DNA of 64,000 nt from Bolinopsis microptera (Eukaryota; Ctenophora; Tentaculata; Lobata; Bolinopsidae). The notes under the pieces are model-generated. The model did no database searches. It saw only the letters and a list, made by a program, of their open reading frames with translations, and had not been told where the DNA came from. Both the position numbers and the translations under genes were made by a program. Each line of letters opens with the position of its first letter. Position 1 is the stretch's first letter. Below are positions 14,001-24,478 of the stretch, one piece after another. The stretch covers positions 7,109,096-7,173,095 of the forward strand of contig NC_087080.1 in NCBI RefSeq assembly GCF_026151205.1. The letters run 5' to 3'.

Positions 14001-17000
14001 GAAGTCCTGCCAAAGCTTCTTGAATTGCAGGTTAGACTTTATAGTTTATTAATTTTAATGCTTTTCAAACAAAGTTACAACGAATTCTTCATGTAGTGCA
14101 TCCTGGGTTATATTAAAATGCACTGTTACAGTCTGTACTATAGCTTGCTTGACGTAACTATCTGCCGTTTTTATCAAGTTACGGGTCTTAGTTTGGAAAT
14201 TATAAATCTTAATGAACTTTTCACCCAGAAAGAGATGTGTGTGAAAGATAACAATCTCAGCGAAGAAGAAAAATGGACTTTTACAGGATCGTTTACGTTC
14301 TGTCTTTCTATTCTCTCTACCATAGGGTACGGTAATTTTATTTCTAAATTCAGCTCAATCTCCAGATACCATTAGGAGACAATCAACCATATATTATATA
14401 ACACTGTATAATGAATTTCAAAAGATTATCGCCAATCACTTCGTTTAGTTTCCACATGTACGGGTTGGCCCAGAATTGAATATTTACCGTCGAAAATTCA
14501 GCGTAATTAACATTACGCTGTAAATACTGCTTAAAACTACAGTATCACGTGATGTTTCCACAAATCTCACATGAAGCCAATACTGGGCCTACATACTTAT
14601 TATCCATATCGTTCTGAATCAATAGACTCCAATTTGTACAATCAAACACCTTACATTCCCACAGGTATGGGGTGATGTCGCCGCATGATACTCTCTCCCG
14701 AGGGGTGACCATGCTCTACGCTCTGTTCGGTCTACCCATCTACGCAGTCTACCTTAATCAGGCGATGAAGGCACTCACTAAGTTCACCTCTGCATTGTCA
14801 CGCCTGGGGCTCTGGTTTTGCAGAAAAAGGAAGGAGGAGGAGGAGGAGAATGATGAGGAGAAGGAGGCGGGAGATGTATCAGATCATAAAACTTTGAACT
14901 GTGCACAATGGGAGGATACAACAGAGTCAATGAACATAAACAAGGGGAGCAAAGATGAAATGCAGCATGACAGCGAGTACAGGAAACTTTCCTCAGAAGA
15001 CTGTCTTGATCATTCCCCACACTTAGGCGAAACCCACAGCCACGAGGACCAGAATACTTTAACAGACTCCCTAGAGAGATTGAGAAATCCCGTCTATGCC
15101 GCAGAAACTACGGTGGAAACTTTATTAAGCAGCGGCAGTGGAAATTCGATCGAAAAGTTGTCCGATGTGATGCCAAGTTTGATGGCGTCAGAGGAAGATG
15201 GTCGAAACTGAACCAATTTCTGTGAACACTTCAACTTGTTCCTTCTACTTACTCAATCTGCTCATTACTTTCCTCCTCCTCATCTCATATTTCTGCATAT
15301 TGCTTATCTGGTGCCCAGTAGATTATGAAAATGAGACCTTGATGGATGAAATATACTGGCTTATGATGAGATTTACAACTATCGGATTTGGGGACGAATA
15401 CCGGGACATCGCGGGGAACCCGGGACTCTTACCAGGGAATGTAAACAATTTGATAGTGTCACTGGTGGTGCTACCTCTGGGTATAGCTATGGCATCTCGT
15501 ATGTTCTACTTGTATAGAAAGATAGCTGCAGAGAGGATCAGGCGAGCCAAGGATAGTACCGGCAAAGGGATCCGGGTCAAATTCCAGTGCGAATGTATAT
15601 ATACCAAATAGTTAAGCGATCTATAAATCTTGGACCTGTTGACACGTGGCAGTGATTCTGGGTTCGATTGGTCAATTCTGGAAGCTGATTAGTTAATCCC
15701 TGTCATGTGATTGGTCAATTCTGGAAGCTGATTAGTTAATCGCAGTCACGTGTCAGGACTATATAATGGTTCACCTCCCAGTCCCCGTCAGTGTACAGAT
15801 TGATTAATCCGTGGTTTCATAAACCGTCATTTTTATTGATCTATTTTTTGTTAATCCTAGTTCAGAAAATATGTGTTTGTCCCAATAAAGTTGTCGTTTA
15901 TTTACAGACACATTCGGAAATATTAATCAACTCAATGCATACCAATTAAATTAAACTAATATGACAATTTCTCTATTGATGAACTAATATTAAGTAACTC
16001 ACAACTGAATAGAGTAGTAGCACCACCCCCTCCTCTAGGAGGAGGTCCTCCCAGAGGCCTGACTTTCTCCAGCTCTCTTTCTCGTACCCTGAGATAAAGA
16101 CATGTTTCTGGTTTCAACAGGTCGTCAGCAGGGACAAAAGGAAATCGCGGCATGTACGGAATCGCGATTTTTCTCATTATTTGCGACAAATTTAATGTAT
16201 AGTTTAATATACCGCGAAATGTAATTCGCGGTATCGCGATTTTTGGCCAAAATAATCGCGAAATCCTTTTGTCCCTGGTCGTCAGAGTGGTTTAATTATG
16301 TTAAAATTTCTCATGTTCTTCGAAAGTTCATGGTAATGTGAACAATGGTTTGATGAAGACTGAAGAATGATAAAATTTGTTATAGATGAGAAGATGATTT
16401 GATATCAGTTTGTGCAGAAGCGACCAACTTAAATGTTACTTGCAAGAAAAACTGTTATCACTTTCCGATCTCCATCAGTAGTCAAGTCTTTAAGTATAAC
16501 ATGAATGCGTGGTCAAACTTTAAAATAATTTGTACAACTTAAGCATGTTACATTCATGGCGAGTTAGCTTCATATGCATATGCCAGAATAACTCGGTAAA
16601 TTGAAGATAGTAAGAGAAGATCAGCGTAAATAAAAGTTTATCAATTAAGAAGACATGCAAAACTATAAAATAAGGAATTCAGAGTTTTGAGTCAGTAAAT
16701 AACATCAGAAACTCAGGGTAACGTTAAAGAGCTATTATTCAAACTTCAAAGATAAAAAAGACACAAATCTAAGATTTAGAAGAAAAAGACACACAAAAAT
16801 TAGATACAGAAATTAGTACACAGATAACAGCGACACACGTAATCAGGTTAATTAAGTAATCATCATTTTCGGATTGAAATATTTCGATTGTTTGAATCCT
16901 TTACGTTTTTGTCCAATCCTGGAGCCTTTTAGCATCATGCCAACACAAATAGTGGCGATTGTCATCCAATGTCATTCTACAGTTGCATTGTACCTATAAC

Positions 17001-17477
17001 TTACAGTTGTAGTATCGGTGTAAGCCTTGGTTTAGGCTTAACGGGCTTCTTTGGCTTAGGCTTATCCACTTCAGCACTACAGTATTTAAGATAAATTACG
17101 TGTCAAATAAGCTCTTACCATACTTTATAGAATCCTCTGCCTCTCTACTCAGCAACATTTTCAGCTTAGAAAAACTTTTCAGCTAACTAAAAACCATATT
17201 ATCCTGAGCTTAAACACCACGTGTTATAAACCACGTGTTATGACACCACGTGTTATACACCACGTAAAAATTAATCCACATGTTAAAACCCGAACTATTT
17301 CCTTTCTCTCCAAGTGCACGGTAAATGGGTGTTTCACCGTATTTATAAAGTTAATTTTGAAATGAAGGATATTTTGAGGCTCACATACCTCTCATTAGCC
17401 CTATCTTTAGCAAGTTTTCTAGCAGCTTTGGAACCGAACGGAGGGTGTGGAGACACATCTATCTTTTTAACTTCCAT
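656..17477 (-). CDS. FAM194-domain (ERICH6-like) protein, nine exons
   Basis: Coding exons in transcript order: 17477-17389, 17076-17005, 16088-16003, 9084-8889, 5366-5260, 1569-1466, 1257-1129, 940-881, 739-656. Every junction has GT-AG borders and matching phase, and the sum is 927 nt (308 residues plus TAA). The N-terminal part is basic and proline/glycine-rich (KPKPKKPVKPKPR, PLGGPPPRGGGG). The C-terminal half has motifs typical of the FAM194 domain: YRNGTVFLTLLPDGTGTCYY then PSGAPAI, followed by G-x-YCYYV, LGRIAVFHSNGT and a KHWEWDAFAPHVHAP segment. FAM194/ERICH6 proteins are animal proteins of unclear function, often linked to cilia or testis. The start is the first ATG in exon 1, three bases after the acceptor, so a 5' UTR exon is expected. 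The introns contain an SLC17-like gene, LINE remnants and a K2P gene. The FAM194 assignment is from remembered motifs; the exon chain itself is strong. Confidence 0.75.
2020..3447 (-). CDS. SLC17-like major facilitator transporter, single exon
   Basis: An uninterrupted 475-residue frame with about 12 hydrophobic segments. Features fitting the SLC17 (sialin/vesicular anion) branch of the major facilitator superfamily are the FYYGYCLQMLSTYLAARAG segment after the first loop, the NYFGTGAGPFIAGLLAES glycine-rich helix followed by GWVYAYYLSGG, and a hydrophilic central loop (MSSKERGMFVEKKQREDLEP) before helix 7. The C-terminus is charged and cytosolic. Family members move organic anions such as sialic acid, glutamate or phosphate with H+ or Na+ across plasma or vesicle membranes; the substrate here cannot be told. 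The gene lies in the same orientation within the intron between exons 5 and 6 of the FAM194-like gene. It is intronless, so a retrocopy origin is possible. The first ATG gives a short N-terminus before helix 1. A CT-rich tract follows the stop. Confidence 0.82.
   Translation of the reverse strand: MIPYRYISFFLSTFFIFHDSASRAIPPLAMIGGMVKKNCSDPLDHGDFCWSDQLQANFLGVFYYGYCLQMLSTYLAARAGFNTCVRLALFVCAVIQLTTPIMISFSPVLAIVVQGCRGFVSGLFITMNFECARKWGLNNEGKFVISFCGMMNYFGTGAGPFIAGLLAESVGWVYAYYLSGGVFLVVFLIQCALVPDDPVDARFMSSKERGMFVEKKQREDLEPANKTTISLKSLFQRRFLYCFSIYQICRNFLYYSVLTMLPFYLNEMFGKDTEFLAFYSLAMCLSLAFSAFIWGSILPCVDQRMSWFKSRIFILTVPMIIRGACFAVIPFIKSIEGCIALLVLHNVMEATVYSGGLMTVSFELDPAHSKVVVGVHNGVGQTAGFIAPLVSAAFTSVDETRPDYWEVRGRRWRNFLLLNSGVATVAVASVFVAVAWRRSEWRKHPSLCFESKEEEDKVKETENGIVIKNVAAGCC
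3448..4440. other. Non-coding intron sequence
   Basis: AT-rich intron sequence of the FAM194-like gene and upstream region of the SLC17-like gene. Around 3725-3790 there is a short degenerate tandem of TGAAACTGAACGTC-like units. Nothing else was recognised. Confidence 0.4.
4441..4825 (+). pseudogene. LINE ORF2 C-terminal fragment
   Basis: A 119-codon open frame aligns by eye with the C-terminal end of the longer reverse transcriptase at 11629-13155. Shared landmarks are LHYWDR, LSLMSLQRRRER, HM, PRLG and a closing F-x-x-x-x-x-FMLS before the stop. It is a 5'-truncated copy of the same non-LTR family, with an internal deletion after the HM motif. Sequence downstream of the stop (about 4840-4925) also resembles the flank after the stop at 13155, including a CTGGCGCAACGA...GGGGTGGTCAG segment. 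No independent function is expected. Confidence 0.75.
5329..5462. repeat. Tandem duplication covering part of a coding exon
   Basis: A segment of about 65 bp containing GGGAGCAGAGTGAGAAATAC and its neighbours occurs twice head to tail. The first copy is the 5' part of the FAM194 exon at 5366-5260, with its splice acceptor. The second copy, next to it on the 5' side of the gene, repeats the acceptor and about 40 bases of exon with one or two changes. The spare copy offers a decoy acceptor. Confidence 0.7.
5367..5880. repeat. Degenerate minisatellite (TGAAATGTTRACTGGTTGATAAG)n
   Basis: Multiple imperfect units resembling CTGAAATGTTAACTGGTTGATAAGTG occur through this stretch, most densely at 5380-5480 and 5670-5870. 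It is intronic and non-coding. It grades into the dispersed repeat that begins near 5860. Confidence 0.6.
5860..6350 (+). repeat. Dispersed repeat, copy A, with exon-like start and splice donor
   Basis: About 490 bp that recurs at 8170-8660, with a shorter copy at 10930-11080. Near base 6041 it carries an ATG followed by codons for MSDKKR and then a GTAAGT donor-like site. The part before the ATG is equally conserved (CACCTAGTCTTTTGGGGTGA). It therefore resembles a duplicated first coding exon with its 5' UTR. No downstream exon was found. Confidence 0.7.
7105..7722 (+). pseudogene. LINE RNase H-domain remnant
   Basis: Two adjacent open frames (7109-7414 and 7411-7722) together look like the C-terminal part of an RNase H-bearing non-LTR retrotransposon. 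The first has the FSDSHASLKALNS motif typical of the RNase H DS(Q/H)A-x-x-A-L segment. The second has a GHSPLAYFQIG stretch, a C-x-x-C (ENCPGE) and a SQHFLCES...LRLRIFG pattern seen at the ends of such ORFs. The frame break near 7411 and the lack of reverse transcriptase upstream mark it as dead. Confidence 0.65.
8045..8093. repeat. (AG)n microsatellite
   Basis: An uninterrupted AG dinucleotide run of about 49 bases in intron sequence. Confidence 0.98.
8170..8660 (+). repeat. Dispersed repeat, copy B
   Basis: Nearly full-length second copy of the unit at 5860-6350. It includes the CACCTAGTCTTTTGGGGTGA block, the ATG-MSDKKR codons and the GTAAGT site, then about 250 bp of matching downstream sequence ending in a CCCTTAACCCTTACCCTATA-type tail. 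Most differences are small insertions or deletions. Confidence 0.75.
9184..9674. repeat. Direct repeat pair, about 85 bp
   Basis: Bases 9184-9268 and 9590-9674 share GCCGGAACA..., AACTGCACGTGCATAT, CACAGYTTG and TCACTACGCTG in the same order. Each contains a CACGTGCATATGCAC-like palindromic core. The roughly 320 bp between them hold nothing recognised. Confidence 0.6.
9675..10920. other. Non-coding intron sequence
   Basis: AT-rich sequence in the large intron of the FAM194-like gene. The short open frames here (for example 10619-10903) show no motif and end in repeat sequence. Confidence 0.4.
10930..11080 (+). repeat. Dispersed repeat, copy C (short)
   Basis: About 150 bp matching the central part of copies A and B, again with CACCTAGTCTTTTGGGG, ATG-MSDKKR codons and the GTAAGT site. 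Only the exon-like core and a few dozen bases on each side are shared, so the core is the most conserved part of the repeat. Confidence 0.7.
11218..11452 (+). repeat. Dispersed repeat, also present inverted near 56.2-56.5 kb
   Basis: Contains GTGGTGTCAAGACTC, then TTTTTGACACCACTTGGGGG and AATTTGATGC...GTGGTGTCAG. The same blocks appear in reverse order and complement at about 56209-56480. It is non-coding and likely a non-autonomous element. Confidence 0.65.
11454..11593 (+). repeat. Left arm of a 140-bp inverted repeat flanking a LINE ORF
   Basis: This 140-bp stretch is, by eye, an exact reverse complement of 13205-13344. It contains a hairpin-forming block, TTTCGGCGTCAACGCC followed by ATCTTCAGG. 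Confidence 0.85.
11629..13155 (+). CDS. Non-LTR reverse transcriptase, 5'-truncated
   Basis: A 508-residue open frame with reverse-transcriptase motifs in order: NYRPVSLTS, LNSKQHGFRSGKSC, YLDYAKAFDKVDH, SGVPQGTVLGPILF-LIFINDI, and the catalytic FADDT box, then the thumb and C-terminal region ending in FMLSLPDKPP. These match jockey/CR1-like non-LTR retrotransposons. The apurinic endonuclease domain and the first RT blocks are missing, so this is a truncated copy. The RT core itself has no stop or frameshift. The copy sits between 140-bp inverted repeats rather than ending in a poly(A) or simple repeat, which is unusual for a LINE. Whether the ORF is expressed is unknown. Confidence 0.88.
   Translation: MIWQHSMSTGTVPKFYKTSNIAPLHKKGSRAIAGNYRPVSLTSHVIKIYERVLRKQMVAHLEENNLLNSKQHGFRSGKSCLTQLLHHFDDIIEALSNGDDMDAIYLDYAKAFDKVDHQLLIKKLQLYGFHPKIIIWIESFLTNRTQQVVVDGHMSIIALIMSGVPQGTVLGPILFLIFINDIASCVLHSTLRCFADDTRICRSISDSHNVTELQSDLDKVTEWSSRNNMALHEDKFEYICHLANKRNPLYELPFVHEQFQYRTSTGTILSPVDQLRDLGITVSSDTSWTSHIRSSCDKARKMAAWVFSVFHSRNTGVMLTLYKSLVRSHLEYCSPLWNPAKVYEIQELESVQRTFTSKIHGLQHLHYWDRLKTLSLMSLQRRRERYIVMHMWKILHGFTSNDLEVQFTVNPRLGTLAKVPAVRTKSSAAHQTLYETSFGVMGPRLWNCIPSHIRAVSKHDGFKHHMTAFMLSLPDKPPIRGFTSPNSNSILDWRNDREASSLWGGQQL
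13205..13614. repeat. Right arm of inverted repeat, duplicated in tandem
   Basis: A 196-bp unit occurs at 13205-13400 and again, apparently identical, at 13419-13614, separated by 18 bp. The first 140 bp of each unit are the reverse complement of 11454-11593. Each unit ends in GTCAGTAAAAT, which also lies just outside the left arm (11446-11456). This looks like a target duplication or a composite terminus. Confidence 0.85.
13831..15611 (+). CDS. Two-pore-domain (K2P) potassium channel
   Basis: Pieces assemble into the K2P plan M1-P1-M2-M3-P2-M4. M1 and the start of the extracellular cap are in about 13831-14030. Pore 1 is in 14179-14326 plus 14665 onward; the TIGYG filter is split exactly by the intron (TIG in the upstream exon, YGVMSP downstream). 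M2 follows (MLYALFGLPIYAVYL). M3, pore 2 with TIGFGDE, and M4 (VVLPLGIAMASRMFYLY) lie in 15198-15611. K2P channels pass background K+ current at the plasma membrane. The M2-M3 cytosolic loop is long, about 150 residues, and rich in Glu/Asp. A frame change is needed near 15195-15210, meaning a sequence error, a small unseen intron, or decay. No in-frame ATG precedes M1, so a first exon is missing. The phase between the first two pieces is also uncertain (donor at 14030 or 14043). It is nested in an intron of the opposite-strand FAM194-like gene. Confidence 0.85.
15640..15800. promoter_or_regulatory. Promoter-like repeat with inverted CCAAT, E-box and TATA motifs
   Basis: GATTGGTCAATTCTGGAAGC appears twice in tandem, with CACGTGGCA upstream, CACGTGTCA downstream, and CTATATAATGG near 15757. 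Similar sequence recurs at 18820-18920. Motif content resembles a core promoter, but no transcript start could be tied to it, so a dispersed repeat is equally possible. Confidence 0.35.
15884..15889 (+). terminator. Polyadenylation signal AATAAA
   Basis: A canonical AATAAA lies about 270 bases after the K2P stop codon on the same strand. Confidence 0.5.
16129..16276. mobile_element. hAT-type MITE with 8-bp target duplication
   Basis: A 148-bp element beginning CAGGGACAAAAGGAAATCGCG and ending in the complementary CGCGAAATCCTTTTGTCCCTG. It is flanked on both sides by the 8-bp direct repeat GTCGTCAG (16121-16128 and 16277-16284). CAGGG-type ends with 8-bp duplications are the mark of hAT superfamily non-autonomous elements. 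It sits about 40 bp from an exon of the FAM194-like gene. Confidence 0.9.
16290..17000. other. Non-coding intron sequence
   Basis: AT-rich intron of the FAM194-like gene between its second and third coding exons. No repeat or open frame of note. Confidence 0.4.
17212..17275. repeat. Tandem CCACGTGTTAT units (E-box cluster)
   Basis: Four closely spaced CCACGT(G) motifs, three of them followed by TTAT, in the first intron of the FAM194-like gene. CACGTG is a bHLH-type E-box. The cluster may be regulatory or a small minisatellite. Confidence 0.5.
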
Positions 17478-17744
17478 CGCCTGATAAATTGGAATTATAA
17501 CGGTATGGGAGGGGGGCGGTTGGTTAGCGAATACCTAGTGCTGAACACAATTATAAAATTATTAGATTTATTACCACAGATATACTAAGTATCAATAAAA
17601 AATAATATAGGATCATACCAATATACGGGGAATTTTAACGAGATAGAATAGCAAGCGATGCAAATAATCAATATATAAACTCGCATTCGCCATTCAGTGC
17701 ATTGTCACGTGGAAATTTAGGCATTAAGTCCCTACCTCTAACCT

Positions 17745-17860
17745 CAACCCCCTCCCCCGGCCCCCTTAAGTCCTTACCTCAACCCCCCCCCCCCCCCCCG
17801 GCCCCCGGCCCCCTCCCCCAGCTCCCCTCACCCCCCCTTAAGTCCTTACCTCGCCCTCTT
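17745..17860. repeat. C-rich low-complexity tract
   Basis: Dense C-rich sequence with repeated CTTAAGTCC(C/T)TACCTC units and an uninterrupted C run near 17787. The proline-rich frame across it is an artefact of composition. Confidence 0.8.
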
Positions 17861-17899
17861 GATAGAAGGAATCGCGTCGTTCCATCCTGTTCTTGTTGA

Positions 17900-19620
17900 C
17901 TAAGTGCCAGTAATAATCTTCACAGCAGTACAGGTACCTAGAGACGTACCAACACTTAATTATTCGGTATTTGGTTTTAAAATTAATTTTGAGCTGCTGG
18001 GAAAAGAGCCAAAAAAAGCAAAAAATTTAATTAGTTTTTATTTGTTTCAAGGATTGAGGGATTCACTAAAGTCTTAATCATATTAATTATGACGATAGAA
18101 ACAACTGCCACGTTACAATAGAGTAATGAAATAAAATAATGTGCTTTTGTACCGCCCATATATATATAGATAGGAACTAACCATGTCAGAGCATTAAATT
18201 ATAATTAAAGTAATTGTAAACAGTGGTATCCACATCACATCAAACTTTATAGTATTGTAGATAATAATATAATTGTTTCCTTTGTTTTGGCTGATGTTGT
18301 GGCGAATGTTAAATTGTTTAGTTCCTGTGTAGTGTACATTACCGGGTTGATATTTGCCACTTGTAGTTCTGGTGTTGTTGATATCTATTATCTATTGAGT
18401 ATTGATACGTTCAAAGCTAAACTTTAAGCGCTGGTCAGGCTACTTTTGCAGAATGTAATTCTTTTTTAAAGGTTTTGACTGATAGTTCTCATAACTCAAG
18501 CACTATAGAATTCCATTCACATAAGAAAATTCAACGTTTTTTTGAGTTAAATTTTGCTCAACACTGTGATAAGTTGTGCCAGAATTCGTTCGGAAATAAT
18601 GTGATTTTGACGACAATGTAATTTTGACGACATACATTTACTATTCCTTAGACCTTAGTTCTAGTTAGTAGTCGGTACGTGATACGATAAGGCCAGACAA
18701 AAGTCCATATTACAGAAGATATAATTTGTCTAATTATCATTCAATTTAAAGCTGTTATAATCACAGCTATTACCACAATAGATCTGGACACTAATATGGC
18801 AGTGGACCATATTTGTTTTGGCACGTGACAGTTAGGCTTGCTTTTGATTGGTCAATACTCGAAGCTGATAGATTAATCATTGTCACTCGTCAGAAAACTA
18901 TGGTACACCTCCTGACCTGCCCACTTGTATCCAGATATATCATCATTAGTATTATAGTTGCCTCATTGTCTTGGTACACGCACAGAATTCCGACACCGCA
19001 TGGAATACCGCCTTACTCCACAACTTTATTACGCAGTCTTATGTAATGTCTACGCCTTACAGATATAATCAAACTTTTGCACTATTTGCTTTTGCTATAT
19101 TTTTTTTCTTATAATCACGTGCTGTGTTTCACATGATGCTTCAACCAGAAGTACATGTGAAGTTCATGTAGCAGTGATCAGTGCAAGTGTAGTGTATCTC
19201 CAAACATGGACCTAACTTTGCAACTAAGTAGGTTGAAATATTCCGATGAGTAGTTAACCTCTCTTACTAGGAATATTTCCGAATTGAAGCCCAGAACTCG
19301 GTATATTACGTGATGTTATACTATACAATTACGTGATGCTCTTCAGTCCGTTTATTTCAAAGTGATGCCCAAAATCTCCTCCTATTTCTGTTAACTATTA
19401 TATTGCTTTTAATAAGTCTTACGCAACTCAAAGACTTTGCACCTTTCTATAGCATAGGGTTCTCGTTCATTTCGCTTCAAAGTTTCTTGCAAGGTCGCAC
19501 TATCTGTGTAAAAAAACGATTACTTTTACTTTTATCGAACGTAGTCTTGAAATTAATAAAATTACTAAAACGACAAATTATAGCTTAACTCTGTTTCTTT
19601 GCTATTAATCTCCTCTTTGC
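17900..19620. other. Intergenic stretch
   Basis: AT-rich sequence between the FAM194-like gene and the first receptor gene. At 18820-18920 it holds a diverged copy of the CACGTG/GATTGGTCAAT repeat seen at 15640-15800. A CTCCTCTTTGCAG acceptor-like site near 19620 may begin the receptor's coding exon. Confidence 0.4.
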
Positions 19621-19680
19621 AGCAGCACAGCCACAAGAAACCAGCCACACGGCTACATTGACTCCGGGCGGACCACTAAC

Positions 19681-20750
19681 ATGAACACAACCAATTCTCC
19701 AACTCCACCCTACCTGGGATCAGCAACACAGCAGAGCGGTTCACCTGGGCTACATGGCTCATGGCAGTGTTCCTGGCTTCACTTATAGGGGACACCACCA
19801 TACTAATCGCTTCAATCAAGTACCAGGCCTTCAAACTTCATCCTGTTATCGTGATATTTATACAGCACATTGCAGTCTGTGATCTTATCATGTCGCTGGT
19901 GGTCGTGATGACTCAAAGCGTTTCTTTGATAGCTGGTAAATGGGTCTTTGGACCAGGAGTTTGTTATGTGAGACCCTACATCAGTTTCTACTGCACTGCA
20001 TTAAGCTTGCTACTGATATGTGCTATGACTGTGATTAAACTGATTATCGTGAAGAACCCTCAGAAATCTAAATGTTGGTCGGGAAAACATGCCCACACAC
20101 TTTGTGCGGTACTATGGACTTTGTCACTTTATGCTCCAGCAACATTCCTTCTGATAGATAGCGGAGATGTTCATTATGATAACAGATTGTACACCTGCTT
20201 CTATACCTTCACATCTACTGAGTGGAACTTGCTGAGACCCATTAGTTTGATAATATTCTCCCTAATACCTACCCTCATCACCATCACAGCGTCAGCTCTA
20301 TTGATAAAACACTTGTTGTTCGCTAGAAAAGTAGCCCGACTCTCACAAAGCCATGCTCCCTGGCAGGGTATCGTTACAGTGGTTCTCACAGCTGCAGTTT
20401 ACTGCCTGTCTTTCCTGCCTATTTCTGCCTATTTAGTGGTGAAACCCTTAGTGAAGGACGAACTGTCACGTGTTTATATCTCCAGAGTTACAGATACTTT
20501 GAAGTATCTTAATGTTGTGGCGAATATCTTCATATACACTCTTACTGTCGGGAGTTTTAGGGCCTTCTTAAGAACAAGAATGCAGATGGCAGCTGTCTTT
20601 ATTTCGCGTTTCTTCTCTAAAAATGGTGAGGAATCTTATTTATTTCATGGTCCATATTGGACATTACATTTCTTAAATGAGACGATCTGCTCAAATAACA
20701 TGCAGTTTAATGCAATTCGGTGTTTTAGTAATCATTTCTACATATCATAA
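19681..20750 (+). CDS. Rhodopsin-like orphan 7TM receptor
   Basis: The frame from 19761 to 20750 codes seven hydrophobic helices with class A landmarks. There is a cysteine at the top of helix 3 (GPGVCYVRP) and another in extracellular loop 2 (LYTCFYTF). Helix 6 has a CLSFLPISAY segment, and helix 7 has NVVANIFIYTL in place of NPxxY. The helix 3 DRY motif is replaced by VIKLIIVKNP. In the 19761 frame the first ATG is already inside helix 1. The open frame continues upstream without ATG and includes NTAERFTW and N-x-S/T sites. An ATG at 19681 with an MNTTNS start lies in another frame, so a one-base indel in sequence or genome would restore an ordinary N-terminus. The ligand cannot be inferred. 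A GTGAGG donor-like site after helix 8 could remove the last residues. Confidence 0.75.
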
Positions 20751-21590
20751 AGTATACATATTATGTACTCGCTAAAAATACAGCATGAGCATGTACATAA
20801 TATGTTGACTGTTGAGAGAGGTACACCATTTTCCACATGGCAAAACTCAGGAATTTTGTTGATAAATAGCTGGTGATCAGTTCCCCTAGACCCCATGTTA
20901 TTCAGTTTGATTATCAGGACAATCAGACGCAGTATCGCAAACAGAAAACCCCCGAGGATCAGGATGAACTCAGAACACTCACCAAACTGAGTGTTGATTC
21001 TCTGCCATGAGCTGACTGTAGCATGACGGCTATCAAGAGCACAGGGACACGATCACAAATTTTATAAAGTAACAAATTTGGATATGATTTGATACGTCAT
21101 TTAAATTTTAATATTAATCTATTATATCATTGAGTTTCAAAGAAATCTTTTCGGCTTGGAAATTAGTAAATAGATCATTTGTGCGCTCAGGCTTTAAATT
21201 TGGCCAACACCATTATTTAAATTTGAGAACATGTACAATCGTAATATAACGTGACTACTTATTCATTAAATTGCATCTAAAGATGTCTCCGTAAGACTAA
21301 TATAATAAGAGAAATTCTGAAATACAATGATGATAGTTGTAGTCGTAGAACTAAATATGAGTTTTCATGGCATTTGCTCGAAATCTGCTCGAAAAAAGTC
21401 ACAAGAACAAAAGATATCCAGCTATGAAATCCTCAAATACGGGTCAAATTTGATTATATACAATAAATATGAAGTTTTTGGAAAAATTAAGCCATGCCTA
21501 ACTTAGTTTGAAGGTGCTAAAAACTCTAATTAGCGCTAAAAACATTAGACGTCCACCACCTGCCAGGTTAACCCGGCTGCACCATCAGAG
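20751..21590. other. Intergenic stretch with a weak antisense exon candidate
   Basis: Mostly AT-rich. On the minus strand, 21050-20738 is open for about 100 codons, with a strongly hydrophobic segment near its middle (ILGGFLFAILRLIVLIIKL) and no upstream ATG. It overlaps the end of the receptor gene on the other strand and was not accepted as a gene. Confidence 0.3.
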
Positions 21591-21598
21591 TATAAATA
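21591..21598 (+). promoter_or_regulatory. TATA box of the cathepsin-like gene
   Basis: TATAAATA lies 49 bases before the start codon at 21647, a spacing that leaves a very short 5' UTR. It is followed by pyrimidine/adenine-rich sequence suited to an initiator. Confidence 0.7.
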
Positions 21599-21646
21599 CA
21601 CCCTACTCCTCAACTAATCCACCACTATTCGACACATCATCTCAAC

Positions 21647-24102
<2,456 letters not shown>

Positions 24103-24478
24103 AGAATCTGATAGAAGAAATTCAATGTGCCAATGAATTGTTTGATGTGAAACTTTAAACTTCCCATTATTAAATTTAATAAGCTGTTTGTTTTGTTTAT
24201 AAATTAATTCATATTCCAAGTAAAGACCCAGGGTTTTATCCGTAGGATCTTAGTTAATAATGATCACCATATTCTGTATGATGTATATGATATCTCTCCC
24301 GTTTATCAATCCAATAATACCCAATAATAGCTGTTCACATCACAGTACATATTTGAGCAAAAAGTGTGAATTCATCCAAACGTTTGTCGGGATCTACTAA
24401 ACAATTTTGACAGTTTGCTATGTTAAAAGTTAATGTGGCTTACTTTTTGGGAATGGCACCGTAGTAGTTAGTTATAGA
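24103..24478. other. 3' flank between convergent genes
   Basis: Contains the 3' UTR of the cathepsin-like gene, with ATTAAA near 24169 as a likely polyadenylation signal. It then meets the 3' end of the minus-strand gene that stops at 24479. Confidence 0.45.

Noticed and set aside
17702-17899. Proline-rich open frame
   Set aside because: Produced entirely by a C-rich low-complexity tract with no motif or splice context.
20738-21050. Minus-strand open stretch with a hydrophobic helix
   Set aside because: No start codon, no clear splice sites, and it overlaps the receptor gene on the other strand.
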